Shown here piece by piece: positions 54,273 through 64,000 of a stretch of DNA of 64,000 nt. Under the pieces are notes generated by a model. It saw only the letters and a program-made list of their open reading frames with translations, was not told the DNA's origin and did no database searches. A program made the position numbers and the translations under genes. The stretch is from NCBI RefSeq assembly GCF_003688285.1, contig NZ_RCNT01000007.1, forward strand, positions 124,001-188,000. Reading direction: 5' to 3'. Source of the DNA: Rhodophyticola porphyridii (GTDB lineage: Bacteria > Pseudomonadota > Alphaproteobacteria > Rhodobacterales > Rhodobacteraceae). Within the stretch, counting starts at the first letter, position 1. Each line of letters starts with the position of its first letter.

Positions 54273-54358
54273 GAGCAATAGTGGATGGCGAAGAGCAATC
54301 GACGTTATCCCTACCTCCCTGTTGGACTTTGGCCGAGATTCGTCTCGGCCTTTTTTTT
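54273..54358 (+). ncRNA. Candidate small RNA with CCTCCCT motif and strong terminator
   Basis: Between the LysR gene and the GNAT gene a short transcript-like unit ends in a perfect terminator (54331-54358). CCTCCCT (54314-54320) lies in a presumed single-stranded part and is complementary to Shine-Dalgarno sequences, as in known Rhodobacterales regulatory RNAs. Possible promoter boxes are TTGATC (54245-54250) and CTAATT (54267-54272). A small frame from ATG 54285 (MAKSNRRYPY) also crosses it and runs into the GNAT gene, so a leader peptide is an alternative. Confidence 0.45.
54331..54358 (+). terminator. Rho-independent terminator with TTCG loop
   Basis: GGCCGAGA (54331-54338), TTCG, TCTCGGCC (54343-54350) and eight T. 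This is a textbook terminator, 144 bases after the LysR stop and only 17 bases before the GNAT start codon. It must end a short RNA or reduce read-through into the GNAT gene. Confidence 0.92.
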
Positions 54359-54374
54359 GCAAATGGGGTGCCAG

Positions 54375-54857
54375 ATGAATACGCCCGATGTGGAAACGAA
54401 CCCGAAAAGCCCCGTGGACTGGTCCGCGATCCACGGGCTTCTGAGATTGAGTTTCCGTTCCATGGAGGGCCGGATCGATCCGCCCTCCTCGCTCAGGGCC
54501 ATGTCCCCCGACACGCTCCGGATCAAGGCCGAGACGGAGGATCTTTTCCTGATCCGCGCGGGCACCACACCAATTGCCTGCCTCTTTGGCCATGGCACGC
54601 CGCCCGTCTACCGGCTTTCGAAACTCGCGGTTCACCCCGATCATGCGCGGCGGGGCCTTGCCCGCCGCCTGATCGACACCGCCGTGCGAAAGGCCGCCGG
54701 AACCTGCACGACGCTCCGCCTTCAGACCCGTATCGAGCTCGTCGAAAACCATGCCACCTTCCGCGCCCTGGGCTTCAGCCGGTCCGGAAGCAGTAGCCAT
54801 CCGGGCTTCGACCGGCCCACCAGCGTCATCTTTACCCGCCCGATTGCCGCCGGATAG
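54375..54857 (+). CDS. GNAT-family N-acetyltransferase
   Basis: A 160-residue GNAT protein. The acetyl-CoA pyrophosphate loop is HPDHARRGLARRLID (the Q/RxxGxG/A pattern), preceded by the beta-4 strand VYRLSKLAV. The C-terminal NHATFRALGFSRSG is the usual motif B. Start ATG 54375 is preceded by GGGGTGCC; earlier in-frame ATGs at 54363 and 54285 lie next to or within the terminator unit. It lies 66 bases upstream of purL on the same strand. The substrate (amine or peptide N-terminus) is unknown. Confidence 0.85.
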   Translation: MNTPDVETNPKSPVDWSAIHGLLRLSFRSMEGRIDPPSSLRAMSPDTLRIKAETEDLFLIRAGTTPIACLFGHGTPPVYRLSKLAVHPDHARRGLARRLIDTAVRKAAGTCTTLRLQTRIELVENHATFRALGFSRSGSSSHPGFDRPTSVIFTRPIAAG

Positions 54858-54923
54858 GCCTTCCCCCTTCCCTGCCCTTGGCCTAAAGACAGGCGCAAAC
54901 ACGTCTTGGGGGACACACGCCAG

Positions 54924-57083
<2,160 letters not shown>

Positions 57084-57220
57084 CCCGGGCGGGCGTCCGC
57101 ATCGCGCCGGCCGCATGCATTGATCGTATCGCCTCCGGGTCGTGTCATTTCCATCGCGACCGCCTTGCACGGTCTGCCCCGCCAATCTACATTCACAACT
57201 GAAACAGTCAGGGATCGCCA

Positions 57221-57457
57221 ATGGCCATTACCGCGCATGATATCGAAGCTCTGATCCGAGAGAGTTTTCCGAATGCAATCATCCAGGTGCACGGCGATGA
57301 CGGTGCCCATTTTGCCGCCGAAGTGATCGATGAAAGCTTCCGAGACATGAATCGCGTCCAGCAGCAACGGGCCGTCTATGCGGCCCTTAAGGGCAAGATG
57401 GATGGCTCGGCAGGTGAGCTGCACGCCTTGGCTTTGACCACCAAAGCCCCGGAATAA
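57221..57457 (+). CDS. BolA/IbaG-family iron-sulfur metabolism protein
   Basis: A 78-residue protein with the BolA core: [40 protein letters not shown] and [11 protein letters not shown]. It is followed 13 bases later by a CGFS-type glutaredoxin. BolA and Grx4 proteins form a [2Fe-2S]-bridged pair used in iron sensing or cluster transfer. The gene is a short operon with that partner and lies 137 bases downstream of purL. Confidence 0.9.
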   Translation: MAITAHDIEALIRESFPNAIIQVHGDDGAHFAAEVIDESFRDMNRVQQQRAVYAALKGKMDGSAGELHALALTTKAPE

Positions 57458-57470
57458 AAGGAAATACGAG

Positions 57471-57830
57471 ATGAGCGCTGAAGATACGATCAAAGAGACC
57501 GTCACCTCGAACGATGTCGTGCTGTTCATGAAGGGCACCAAGTCCATGCCGCAATGCGGGTTTTCCTCCCGTGTGGCCGGGGTGCTGAATTTCATGGGCG
57601 TCGAGTATTCAGATGTGAATGTGCTCGCCGATGAGGAAATCCGTCAGGGCATCAAGGAGTATTCCGACTGGCCCACCATCCCGCAGCTTTACGTCAAGGG
57701 CGAGTTCGTGGGCGGATGCGACATCATCACCGAGATGACGCTCTCCGGTGAGCTGGACCAGCTTTTCGAGAAAGAAGGCGTTTCCTACGACAAAGAGGCC
57801 GCCGACAAGATCCGCGAAGCTAACGCCTGA
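57471..57830 (+). CDS. grxD: Monothiol glutaredoxin, Grx4 family
   Basis: A 119-residue CGFS glutaredoxin: [20 protein letters not shown] carries the single active Cys, then [20 protein letters not shown] holds the cis-Pro and glutathione site. It carries a [2Fe-2S] cluster with glutathione and partners with BolA. GGAAA precedes the ATG. It ends at the convergent terminator it shares with der. Confidence 0.94.
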   Translation: MSAEDTIKETVTSNDVVLFMKGTKSMPQCGFSSRVAGVLNFMGVEYSDVNVLADEEIRQGIKEYSDWPTIPQLYVKGEFVGGCDIITEMTLSGELDQLFEKEGVSYDKEAADKIREANA

Positions 57831-57885
57831 GCGACGCTCCGTCCGGGTGCGCCCACCGGACGTGATGGAACATACGTGACACAAG

Positions 57886-57919
57886 AAAGAGCTGATCCGA
57901 AACCGGATCAGCTCTTTTT
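57886..57919. terminator. Bidirectional terminator between grxD and der
   Basis: AAAGAGCTGATCCG (57886-57899) pairs perfectly with CGGATCAGCTCTTT (57904-57917) around AAAC. T-runs occur on both sides (TTTTT on the plus strand; AAAGA on the other gives TCTTT). The right arm includes the der stop codon (57908-57910) and its last codons, so the terminator for grxD is built into the der coding end. Confidence 0.88.
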
Positions 57920-59359
57920 CGTCGCCCCGGAGCGGACATGTTTCGACAGCCGGGACGGTGTCGATTTCTTCCGATCCTTGTACGGGTTCGCGGCGGCCTG
58001 GCTGCGCATATGCAGACGGATCGGCGTTCCGGGCATATCAAAGCTTTCTCGCAACCCGTTGACAAGATAGCGTGAATAGCTTTCCGGCAGCTTCTCCGGA
58101 AGCGAACACATCACCACGAAACCGGGTGGCCGTGTCTTGACCTGAGTCATGTAGCGCAGCTTGATACGGCGGCCGCCGGGTGCCGGAGGCGGATGGGCTT
58201 CCAGCATCCCGGTGAGCCACCGGTTCAGCGTGGCCGTCGGCACGCGGCGGTTCCAGACGTCATGGGCCTTGAGGATGGCCGCGTGCAGCCTGTCGAGCCC
58301 CCGTCCGGTCTTGGCCGACACGGTCACAAGCGGTGCGCCGCGCAACTGCGGCAGCAGGCGCTCGAAAGCCTCCTTCAGGTCGCGCAGCTTGTCCTGCCTG
58401 TGCTCTTCGAGATCCCATTTATTGACGGCAAGCACAACCGCGCGCCCCTCCCGCTCGGCAAGATCGGCAATGCGTAGATCCTGCTGCTCGAACGGGATCG
58501 CCGCATCCAGAAGCACCACGACAACCTCGGCAAACTTCACCGCGCGCAGCCCGTCCGAGACCGAGAGCTTCTCCAGCTTTTCCTGCACCCGGGCCTTTTT
58601 CCGCATCCCCGCCGTGTCGAAGATCTTCATCGGCACCCCGTCCCAAATGAACGGCACCGCGATGCTGTCCCGCGTGATCCCCGCCTCCGGGCCGGTCAGC
58701 AGACGCTCCTCGCCGACGATCTGATTGATCAGCGTGGACTTGCCCGCATTGGGGCGCCCAACAATCGCGATCTGCAAAGGTTTTTCAGCCGTTATGACAC
58801 GACCTTCATCTTCGTCCTCACCCAGATCGACATCCGTTTCGGCCTCTTCGGAGGCGTCCTCGGCAGCCTCGATCAGCGGGGCCAGCATCACCGCCAGTTC
58901 GGCCATGCCCTCGCCGTGCTCCGCTGACAGGGCCAGCGGCTCGCCCAGACCCAGCCCATAGGCTTCCAGCACACCGCTTTCACCAACACGGCCTTCGGCC
59001 TTGTTCACACCCAGGATCACCTGCGTTCCACGCCTGCGCAGAAGTTCGGCGAACACCTCGTCAACCGGGGTGACGCCCGCGCGTCCATCGATGAGGAACA
59101 GGCAGGCATCGGCCATATCAACGGCCCGCTCCGTCAGCCGCCGCATTCGGCCCTGCAGGCTGTCATCGGTCGCTTCCTCCAGGCCCGCGGTGTCGATCAC
59201 CGTGAACCGCAGATCGCCGAGCCGCGCCGCCCCCTCGCGAAGGTCACGCGTCACGCCGGGCTGATCGTCGACAAGAGCCAGACGCTTGCCCACCAGACGA
59301 TTGAACAGCGTTGATTTCCCGACATTGGGGCGACCGACGATGGCAAGGGTGAAGCTCAT
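57908..59359 (-). CDS. der: Ribosome biogenesis GTPase Der (EngA)
   Basis: A 483-residue double GTPase. G domain 1 has [20 protein letters not shown] and [11 protein letters not shown] domain 2 has [30 protein letters not shown] and NKWDLEEH. An acidic linker ([19 protein letters not shown]) joins them. A C-terminal KH-like domain follows with a basic tail. It is essential for 50S ribosome assembly. Start ATG 59359 begins the first G domain correctly; the 50 codons above it are a chance extension. Confidence 0.96.
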   Translation of the reverse strand: MSFTLAIVGRPNVGKSTLFNRLVGKRLALVDDQPGVTRDLREGAARLGDLRFTVIDTAGLEEATDDSLQGRMRRLTERAVDMADACLFLIDGRAGVTPVDEVFAELLRRRGTQVILGVNKAEGRVGESGVLEAYGLGLGEPLALSAEHGEGMAELAVMLAPLIEAAEDASEEAETDVDLGEDEDEGRVITAEKPLQIAIVGRPNAGKSTLINQIVGEERLLTGPEAGITRDSIAVPFIWDGVPMKIFDTAGMRKKARVQEKLEKLSVSDGLRAVKFAEVVVVLLDAAIPFEQQDLRIADLAEREGRAVVLAVNKWDLEEHRQDKLRDLKEAFERLLPQLRGAPLVTVSAKTGRGLDRLHAAILKAHDVWNRRVPTATLNRWLTGMLEAHPPPAPGGRRIKLRYMTQVKTRPPGFVVMCSLPEKLPESYSRYLVNGLRESFDMPGTPIRLHMRSQAAANPYKDRKKSTPSRLSKHVRSGATKKS

Positions 59360-59468
59360 GACACTGGTTTCCTGATCCAAGAGACGCGTCCTACCCCATA
59401 GCCCCGGTCTTGAAAAGGTGCTGCGGCCCTTCCGATCGACGATATCGCCTCGGGGCACAGTGCCTTGC

Positions 59469-59918
59469 TCATATGTGTGGCAGCTTGCGGAGCGCCACCT
59501 CCAGCGCATTCAAAAACCGCGACCGATCCGCCTTGGAAAACGGCGCAGGCCCACCAAGACCCTGCCCATCCATACCGGCGCGCAGATCCGCCATGATCGC
59601 GCGCGTGGCGACCTGGGTGCCGATGCTGTTGGCGGTAAAAGCCTCTCCCTTCGGGCTGAGCACCGAAGCGCCCGCGGCAATGCACCGTTCCGCCAGAAGG
59701 ATATCGGCGGTGATCACCAAAGTGCCGGGCGCTGCCGCCTCGGCGATGGCATCATCGGCGGCATCGAACGCGTCTGAGACCATCTGCATCGAAATCAGCG
59801 GGTGATCAGGATGGCGCAGATACTGATTGGCAACCAGCCGAACCGGTATCTTGTGGCGATAGGCAACGCGGTAGATCTCCTCCTTAACCGGGCAGGCATC
59901 GGCATCGACAAGAATCAT
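59469..59918 (-). CDS. YaiI/YqxD-family protein (DUF188)
   Basis: A 149-residue protein beginning [20 protein letters not shown], with the conserved [30 protein letters not shown] and [13 protein letters not shown] blocks of UPF0178. Members have a PIN-like fold with conserved Asp residues, but no established reaction is known to me. It overlaps the upstream mutarotase-like gene by 4 bases, so they are co-transcribed. The end is 109 bases above der. Confidence 0.88.
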   Translation of the reverse strand: MILVDADACPVKEEIYRVAYRHKIPVRLVANQYLRHPDHPLISMQMVSDAFDAADDAIAEAAAPGTLVITADILLAERCIAAGASVLSPKGEAFTANSIGTQVATRAIMADLRAGMDGQGLGGPAPFSKADRSRFLNALEVALRKLPHI

Positions 59919-60955
59919 GGCGGAAAGAACCCGTCATCGAAAGGCACGGAGATATGCGCGCCCGACGCCTCGGTCAGGGTCAACAGGCCCGCGCCGACGG
60001 TCAGCGCGACCACGCGATCCCATCCGGGCGGGCGCGGCAGCGAAACCATGGCATGGCGGATCACATGGCTGCCCCCAAGTGTCAGCGCGGTCGGCACATC
60101 CATCGCCGTCAGCCGGTTTTCGGCCAACGATGCGGCCAGCCCGATCCCCCCGGCCGCGATCCCGTCTTCGATGCCGATGACGCCCCTGTGGCGGCCATTC
60201 CACGGGCTGAAATCACGGCCGCCATTGGAGATCCAGAGCATCGTCACCGGCAGCACGCGCGGGTCTTTCAAAATGACGAGCATGTCGTCCTCGACCACCC
60301 GCATCAGCACCGTCCAGCCAAGGCGACTGCCACGAGCCTCGACCAGCGTTACGAAATCCTCGACCGCGTGGCCCGCCGGATAAAGATGCAGATCCCAGTC
60401 GCCGCCATCCTCCCGCGGGAGATGCAGATCGGGCTGCATCTGGTTGAGCGCCCAGAGATTGGCGCCCGCCGCCTGCGGCGACGGATCGGTCAGGGCCATC
60501 CGCTTCGGCGAGAAGCTGAGCCGACCGCCCCCCGCCATCCGGCTCATGGGATGATGGGCCAGCGTGATACGGCCCTCCCCGCCGGTCAGCCTGTGGGTCT
60601 GGTAGAGCACCGGCCCGGTCAGGCGCAGATCCTTTTCCACCACCGCGCCGCGCACGGTCGCCTGAAGGCGGAAACGTCCATGGGACACGCCGATCTCCAC
60701 CGGATCCCACGGGCTGTTGGCCGGCAGGCCATGGATCGGGTCATCCTGCAGATCGTCGCGGCCGAAGGGCGCACAGAGGAAATCTCCCGCCAGACGTTTG
60801 TTGACGAGCGGCAGCGCGGGATCGTCCTGAATCCCGGGCTCGTCCCGCCATGGCGCCGCATGCAACGGGTGACGGCCGGTCACGTCCCAGACCGGGATAT
60901 TGCCGACCGATGGATCAAAGTCGAGTGTGGCATCGCCATGCCTGAGTGTGATCAT
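59915..60955 (-). CDS. Hypothetical protein with galactose-mutarotase-like features
   Basis: A 346-residue protein rich in beta strands and without membrane segments. The stretches HAAPWRDEPG and LAGDFLCAPFGRDD, and a C-terminal ...ENRLTAMDVPTALTLGGSHV, recall aldose-1-epimerase-like beta-sandwich proteins, but the canonical His/Glu catalytic positions cannot be assigned by eye. It follows the HpcH/HpaI aldolase gene with no gap and overlaps the YaiI gene. It may act on a sugar or sugar acid. The assignment is weak. Confidence 0.6.
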   Translation of the reverse strand: MITLRHGDATLDFDPSVGNIPVWDVTGRHPLHAAPWRDEPGIQDDPALPLVNKRLAGDFLCAPFGRDDLQDDPIHGLPANSPWDPVEIGVSHGRFRLQATVRGAVVEKDLRLTGPVLYQTHRLTGGEGRITLAHHPMSRMAGGGRLSFSPKRMALTDPSPQAAGANLWALNQMQPDLHLPREDGGDWDLHLYPAGHAVEDFVTLVEARGSRLGWTVLMRVVEDDMLVILKDPRVLPVTMLWISNGGRDFSPWNGRHRGVIGIEDGIAAGGIGLAASLAENRLTAMDVPTALTLGGSHVIRHAMVSLPRPPGWDRVVALTVGAGLLTLTEASGAHISVPFDDGFFPP

Positions 60956-61717
60956 CTAGCGCTCCGCCGCCAAGGCGCGCAATGCAGCGGAAAGCACGAC
61001 AGCCTCGCTGCCCACGCCCAGAAACGTCACGCCGAGGCGCTTGTAATGGGCCCGCATCTCAGACGAAAAGCTGATGATCCCGGCCGATCTGCCATGCCTG
61101 AGGATGGTAGCGATCGCGGCGTCGACTGCCTCCAGAACTGCCGGATTGTCCAGATCGTCACGAAACCCCATATCGGCCGCCAAATCGGCGGGGCCGATGA
61201 ATACACCATCCACGCCATCCACCGCGCAGATTGCATCGAGATTCTCCAGCGCCGCCCTGCTTTCGGCCTGAACGAGCACGCAGATTTCGTCATTTGCGGT
61301 GCCGGCATAGTCTGGAACGGCGCCGAAGCCACCCGCGCGCGCCACACCCGCCCCCAAACCGCGCACACCTTCAGGCGGATAGCGGCAGGCGCGCACCGCG
61401 GCGTGAGCCTGCGCCGCGGTATCCACCATCGGAACAAGAACCGTCTGCACGCCCAGATCTAGCACCTGTTTCAGCACCCAGTCGCGGTTGATGGGCACAC
61501 GGACCACCGGCGCCGTGCCGGTTCCGGCCAGCGCGATCAACTGGCTGCGGATCGTGCCGGGATCGAACGGCGCATGCTCCGCATCGATCAGGCACCAGTC
61601 GAACCCGGCCAGCCCGGCGATTTCCGTGGCCAGATCGGACCCGAGGTTCAGCCAGAGACCGCGTTGCAACGTCCCTGCGTTGATCGCTGATTTCAATTTG
61701 TTTTTTGGCGCCGGCAT
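60956..61717 (-). CDS. HpcH/HpaI-family aldolase
   Basis: A 253-residue class II aldolase of the HpaI type. It has GLWLNLGSDLATEIAGLAGF, the metal ligands Glu in VQAESRAALENL and Asp in FIGPADLAADMG, plus the substrate Arg in RVPINRDWVLKQVLDLG. These enzymes split 4-hydroxy-2-oxo acids to pyruvate or glyoxylate and an aldehyde. The next gene starts where it stops, so they form an operon. The true substrate may be a sugar acid, given the neighbour; the sequence does not settle it. Confidence 0.88.
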   Translation of the reverse strand: MPAPKNKLKSAINAGTLQRGLWLNLGSDLATEIAGLAGFDWCLIDAEHAPFDPGTIRSQLIALAGTGTAPVVRVPINRDWVLKQVLDLGVQTVLVPMVDTAAQAHAAVRACRYPPEGVRGLGAGVARAGGFGAVPDYAGTANDEICVLVQAESRAALENLDAICAVDGVDGVFIGPADLAADMGFRDDLDNPAVLEAVDAAIATILRHGRSAGIISFSSEMRAHYKRLGVTFLGVGSEAVVLSAALRALAAER

Positions 61718-61737
61718 ATCTCTTCCCTTCGACTGCG

Positions 61738-62970
61738 CTACAACGCACCGCCTGTGACCGAACGATACCAGTTCCGGATCGCCGCTCGCTCGGTCTCTTC
61801 CATGAAGCTGAGATTTCCGGGCGGCATCGCATGGGTCACACCCGACTGCAGATAGATCGCTCTGGCATTGGCCGCGATGGCCGCGTCACTGTCCAGATAC
61901 ACACCGCGCGGCGCGGTTGCGATACCGTCCCAGTAAACCTCCGCCCCATGGCACATGGAGCAGCGACCCAGGACAATGTTCGCCACATCGCCAAACTCCG
62001 CATGGGCTGCGAACCGTTCCGACACCGGCGACAACCGGGCTTCCTCCAGCGGTTCGTCACGGGACAGCGGCAGGATCGACAGCCAGACGATGGCAACGAA
62101 AATCGCCGCCGTGGCGCCCCATGTCCACCAAAGCATGTCCCCCTTGGCGTGCATCGTGTTGAAGAAATGCCGGATCGTGACCCCCATGAGGAACACAAGG
62201 CTTGCGATAATCCAGTTGTACTCCGACGCAAATGCCAGGGGATAGTGGTTCGACAGCATCAGAAAAATGACTGGCAGCGTGAGGTAGTTGTTATGGGTCG
62301 AGCGCAGCTTGGCGATCTGCCCGTACTTTGCGTCCGGCGTACGGCCCGCCTTCAGATCGCGGACAACGATTTTCTGGTTCGGAATGATGATCATCGCCAC
62401 ATTCGCGGTCATGATCGTCGCGGTGAATGCCCCCAGATGCAGCAAGGCGGCCCGACCGGAAAACACTTGTGTGTATCCCCATGCCATGACGACGAGCAAA
62501 AGAAACAGAAGCAGCATGAGCGCCGTCGGATTCTGCCCGAGCGGCGATTTGCAGAGCAGATCGTAGATCACCCACCCGACGATCAGAGAGCCGGCCGATA
62601 TCAGAACGGCCTGCCAGGTCGTCAGATCCATCACATTGTAATCGATCAGAAAAAGCTCCGCTCCCAGCCAGTAGACAACGGCCAGAAGCGCCACACCCGA
62701 CAGCCATGTGGCATAGCTTTCCCATTTGAACCAGACCAGATGATCCGGCATTTCGGCGGGCGCCACCATGTATTTCTGGATATGGTAGAAGCCGCCGCCA
62801 TGGACCTGCCATTCGTCTCCATCCGCGCCGCTGGCCGGTTTCGGGTCCCGTCTCAGGCCAAGATCAAGCGCAATGAAATAGAAACTGGAACCGATCCACG
62901 CGATCGCGGTGATCACATGCAGCCATCGGACCGCAAATTCGACCCAGTGAAGAAGGATGGTCTGATCCAT
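61738..62970 (-). CDS. puuD: Urate hydroxylase PuuD with C-terminal cytochrome c domain
   Basis: A 410-residue membrane protein with about eight helices (W-H-V-rich start FAVRWLHVITAIAWIGSSFY) and a periplasmic cytochrome c domain that binds heme at CSMCH (near residue 320), with Met ligand in HAMPPGNLSF. PuuD oxidises urate to 5-hydroxyisourate using the respiratory chain. It lies directly beside uraH on the same strand, with no spacing, and across the divergent region from puuE. Confidence 0.94.
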   Translation of the reverse strand: MDQTILLHWVEFAVRWLHVITAIAWIGSSFYFIALDLGLRRDPKPASGADGDEWQVHGGGFYHIQKYMVAPAEMPDHLVWFKWESYATWLSGVALLAVVYWLGAELFLIDYNVMDLTTWQAVLISAGSLIVGWVIYDLLCKSPLGQNPTALMLLLFLLLVVMAWGYTQVFSGRAALLHLGAFTATIMTANVAMIIIPNQKIVVRDLKAGRTPDAKYGQIAKLRSTHNNYLTLPVIFLMLSNHYPLAFASEYNWIIASLVFLMGVTIRHFFNTMHAKGDMLWWTWGATAAIFVAIVWLSILPLSRDEPLEEARLSPVSERFAAHAEFGDVANIVLGRCSMCHGAEVYWDGIATAPRGVYLDSDAAIAANARAIYLQSGVTHAMPPGNLSFMEETERAAIRNWYRSVTGGAL

Positions 62971-63327
62971 CTAGCTGCCCCTGTAGGTGGAATAGCCATG
63001 GGGAGAGATCAACAGCGGAACGTGGTAGTGGCTCTGCTCGGACATGCCGAAGCGGATCGGCACGTCGTCCAGAAACAGGGGCTCCGCCGCAGCCTGCCCT
63101 GTTTCACGCAGATAGTCGCCGACATGGAACACCAGCTCGTAACGGCCGGTCTGAAAATCCCCGGTCGAAAGGATCGGCATCTCTGTCCGGCCATCGGCAT
63201 TCGTGACCGCATCCGCGATCATCTCGCCATCACCGCCTGACAGTCGGTAAAGCCGGATCACCACGCCCTCAGCCGGGCGACCACGCGCGGTGTCCAGCAC
63301 ATGGGTGGTCAAAAATCCCTCGGCCAT
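62971..63327 (-). CDS. uraH: 5-hydroxyisourate hydrolase
   Basis: A 118-residue transthyretin-related hydrolase. It has the N-terminal LTTHVLDTARGRPA (first His), YELVFHVGDYLRE and the closing HYHVPLLISPHGYSTYRGS with the hallmark YRGS tail. It turns 5-hydroxyisourate (from PuuD) to OHCU. ATG 63327 follows GGAGGGACT; the long upstream frame is the divergent region. It is the first gene of the puuD operon. Confidence 0.95.
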   Translation of the reverse strand: MAEGFLTTHVLDTARGRPAEGVVIRLYRLSGGDGEMIADAVTNADGRTEMPILSTGDFQTGRYELVFHVGDYLRETGQAAAEPLFLDDVPIRFGMSEQSHYHVPLLISPHGYSTYRGS

Positions 63328-63462
63328 AGTCCCTCCTTTGAGTGTTTTGCGGGCATTTCGGACGTTTTGCCTCCGATGTGCAAGCCGCGATCCGGTGCGC
63401 CCCTTGCCCTTTTCCGGTTTTGCGGCGTAATTCGTGGGCATCTGCGACATTTGAGGGCACCA
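63328..63462. promoter_or_regulatory. Divergent promoter region between uraH and puuE
   Basis: No gene is seen in these 135 bases. A direct repeat lies near each gene: GGGCATTTCGGACGTTTTG (63351-63369) and GGGCATCTGCGACATTTGA (63436-63454), identical at 13 of 19 positions. GTTTTGC also occurs three times. They may be sites for a shared purine-responsive regulator. Confidence 0.35.
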
Positions 63463-64000
63463 ATGGCGAGCACCCCACCCCGTTATCCGCGCGACATGCG
63501 CGGTTATGGCGCCGACACGCCAGACCCCCGCTGGCCGAGCGGGGCGAAAATCGCCGTTCAGATCGTGCTGAACTACGAAGAAGGCGGCGAAAACAACCTG
63601 CTTCACGGCGATGCCGGGTCTGAGGCGTTTCTGTCCGAGATCGTCGGCGCCGCGTCCTGGCCCGGGCAGCGCCACTGGAACATGGAGTCGATTTATGAAT
63701 ACGGGGCTCGCGCGGGGTTCTGGCGGTTGCACCGGCTATTCACCGGGTTGGATATCCCGATCACCATTTATGGTGTGGCGACGGCGCTCGCCAGGTCGCC
63801 CGAACAGGTTGCCGCCATGCTCGAGGCCCAATGGGAGATCGCATCTCACGGGCTTAAATGGATAGATTACAAGGATTTCCCGCCCGACGTTGAAGCGGCC
63901 CACATGGCCGAGGCGATCCGGCTGCATACCGAGGTGACCGGCGCGCGCCCAAGCGGGTGGTATACCGGCCGCTGTTCGGAAAACACGGTGCGGCTGGCGG
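63463..64000 (+). CDS. puuE: Allantoinase PuuE (polysaccharide-deacetylase fold), N-terminal part
   Basis: The frame from ATG 63463 (GAGGG upstream) runs off the window after about 179 codons. It begins MASTPPRYPRDMRGYGADTP and has the family marks KIAVQIVLNYEEGGENN, EYGARAGFWRLHRLF, the ASHGLKW metal-His region and SGWYTGRCSENTVRLA. PuuE allantoinases open allantoin to allantoate in the same pathway as PuuD and UraH. The C-terminus is outside the window. Confidence 0.92.
   Translation, partial: MASTPPRYPRDMRGYGADTPDPRWPSGAKIAVQIVLNYEEGGENNLLHGDAGSEAFLSEIVGAASWPGQRHWNMESIYEYGARAGFWRLHRLFTGLDIPITIYGVATALARSPEQVAAMLEAQWEIASHGLKWIDYKDFPPDVEAAHMAEAIRLHTEVTGARPSGWYTGRCSENTVRLA

Noticed and set aside
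59954-61462. Open frame of 502 codons on the plus strand opposite the mutarotase-like and aldolase genes
   Set aside because: The aldolase motifs on the minus strand are clear; the plus-strand frame is Arg/His/Gln rich and lacks a ribosome site.

Overview
The window is GC-rich with dense operons whose start and stop codons often overlap by 4 bases. It carries gene sets usual in marine and soil Rhodobacterales (Roseobacter group, Alphaproteobacteria): tripartite tricarboxylate and polyamine-type transporters, MetAA, a BolA/Grx4 pair, a single-polypeptide indolepyruvate:ferredoxin oxidoreductase and PuuD/UraH/PuuE. The order-level assignment is inferred from gene content and codon style. No rRNA, tRNA or CRISPR array was found.

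Layout. 1-3800 is an accessory, more AT-rich stretch with a partial membrane protein, a truncated IS1182-type transposase, an orphan membrane-anchored protein and an intact IS110-family transposase. 3805-13863 is a catabolic block: a spermidine/putrescine-type ABC importer, two related SDR dehydrogenases, an imine-reductase-like dehydrogenase, a FadR/GntR regulator, a GMC oxidoreductase and a GlcG/HbpS protein. 13994-23358 is the most interesting block: LysR, class I aminotransferase, glutaryl-CoA dehydrogenase, an alpha/beta-fused 2-oxoacid dehydrogenase E1, a divergent FabD-fold acyltransferase, an ALDH7-type semialdehyde dehydrogenase and an AmaA-like FAD oxidase. In order of chemistry these could take L-pipecolate through 2-aminoadipate, 2-oxoadipate and glutaryl-CoA to crotonyl-CoA. 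23497-29886 pairs a class III CoA-transferase and an HMG-CoA lyase with a divergent TctCBA importer and a LysR regulator.

29897-31561 holds a small protein, a cold-shock protein and a fatty acid desaturase. 31610-41763 is a peptidoglycan-recycling island: AnmK, serine hydrolase, fused-ATPase peptide ABC importer and MurQ on one strand, RpiR regulator and NagA on the other. 42077-49630 holds two EamA exporters, a FadL-like porin, a P-loop protein, MetAA (acetyl-CoA type by its Glu), an alpha/beta hydrolase that looks like a lipoprotein, PPK2 and TetR. 49688-54187 is IorAB with a divergent LysR and a clear promoter/operator. 54273-59918 holds a probable sRNA, GNAT, PurL, BolA, Grx4, Der and a YaiI protein. 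59915-64000 ends with a mutarotase-like protein, an HpcH/HpaI aldolase and urate catabolism (puuD, uraH, puuE).

Two genes lack any ATG/GTG/TTG at the position where homology and Shine-Dalgarno spacing place the start (ATA for the aminotransferase at 14988, CTG for the RpiR regulator at 39815).
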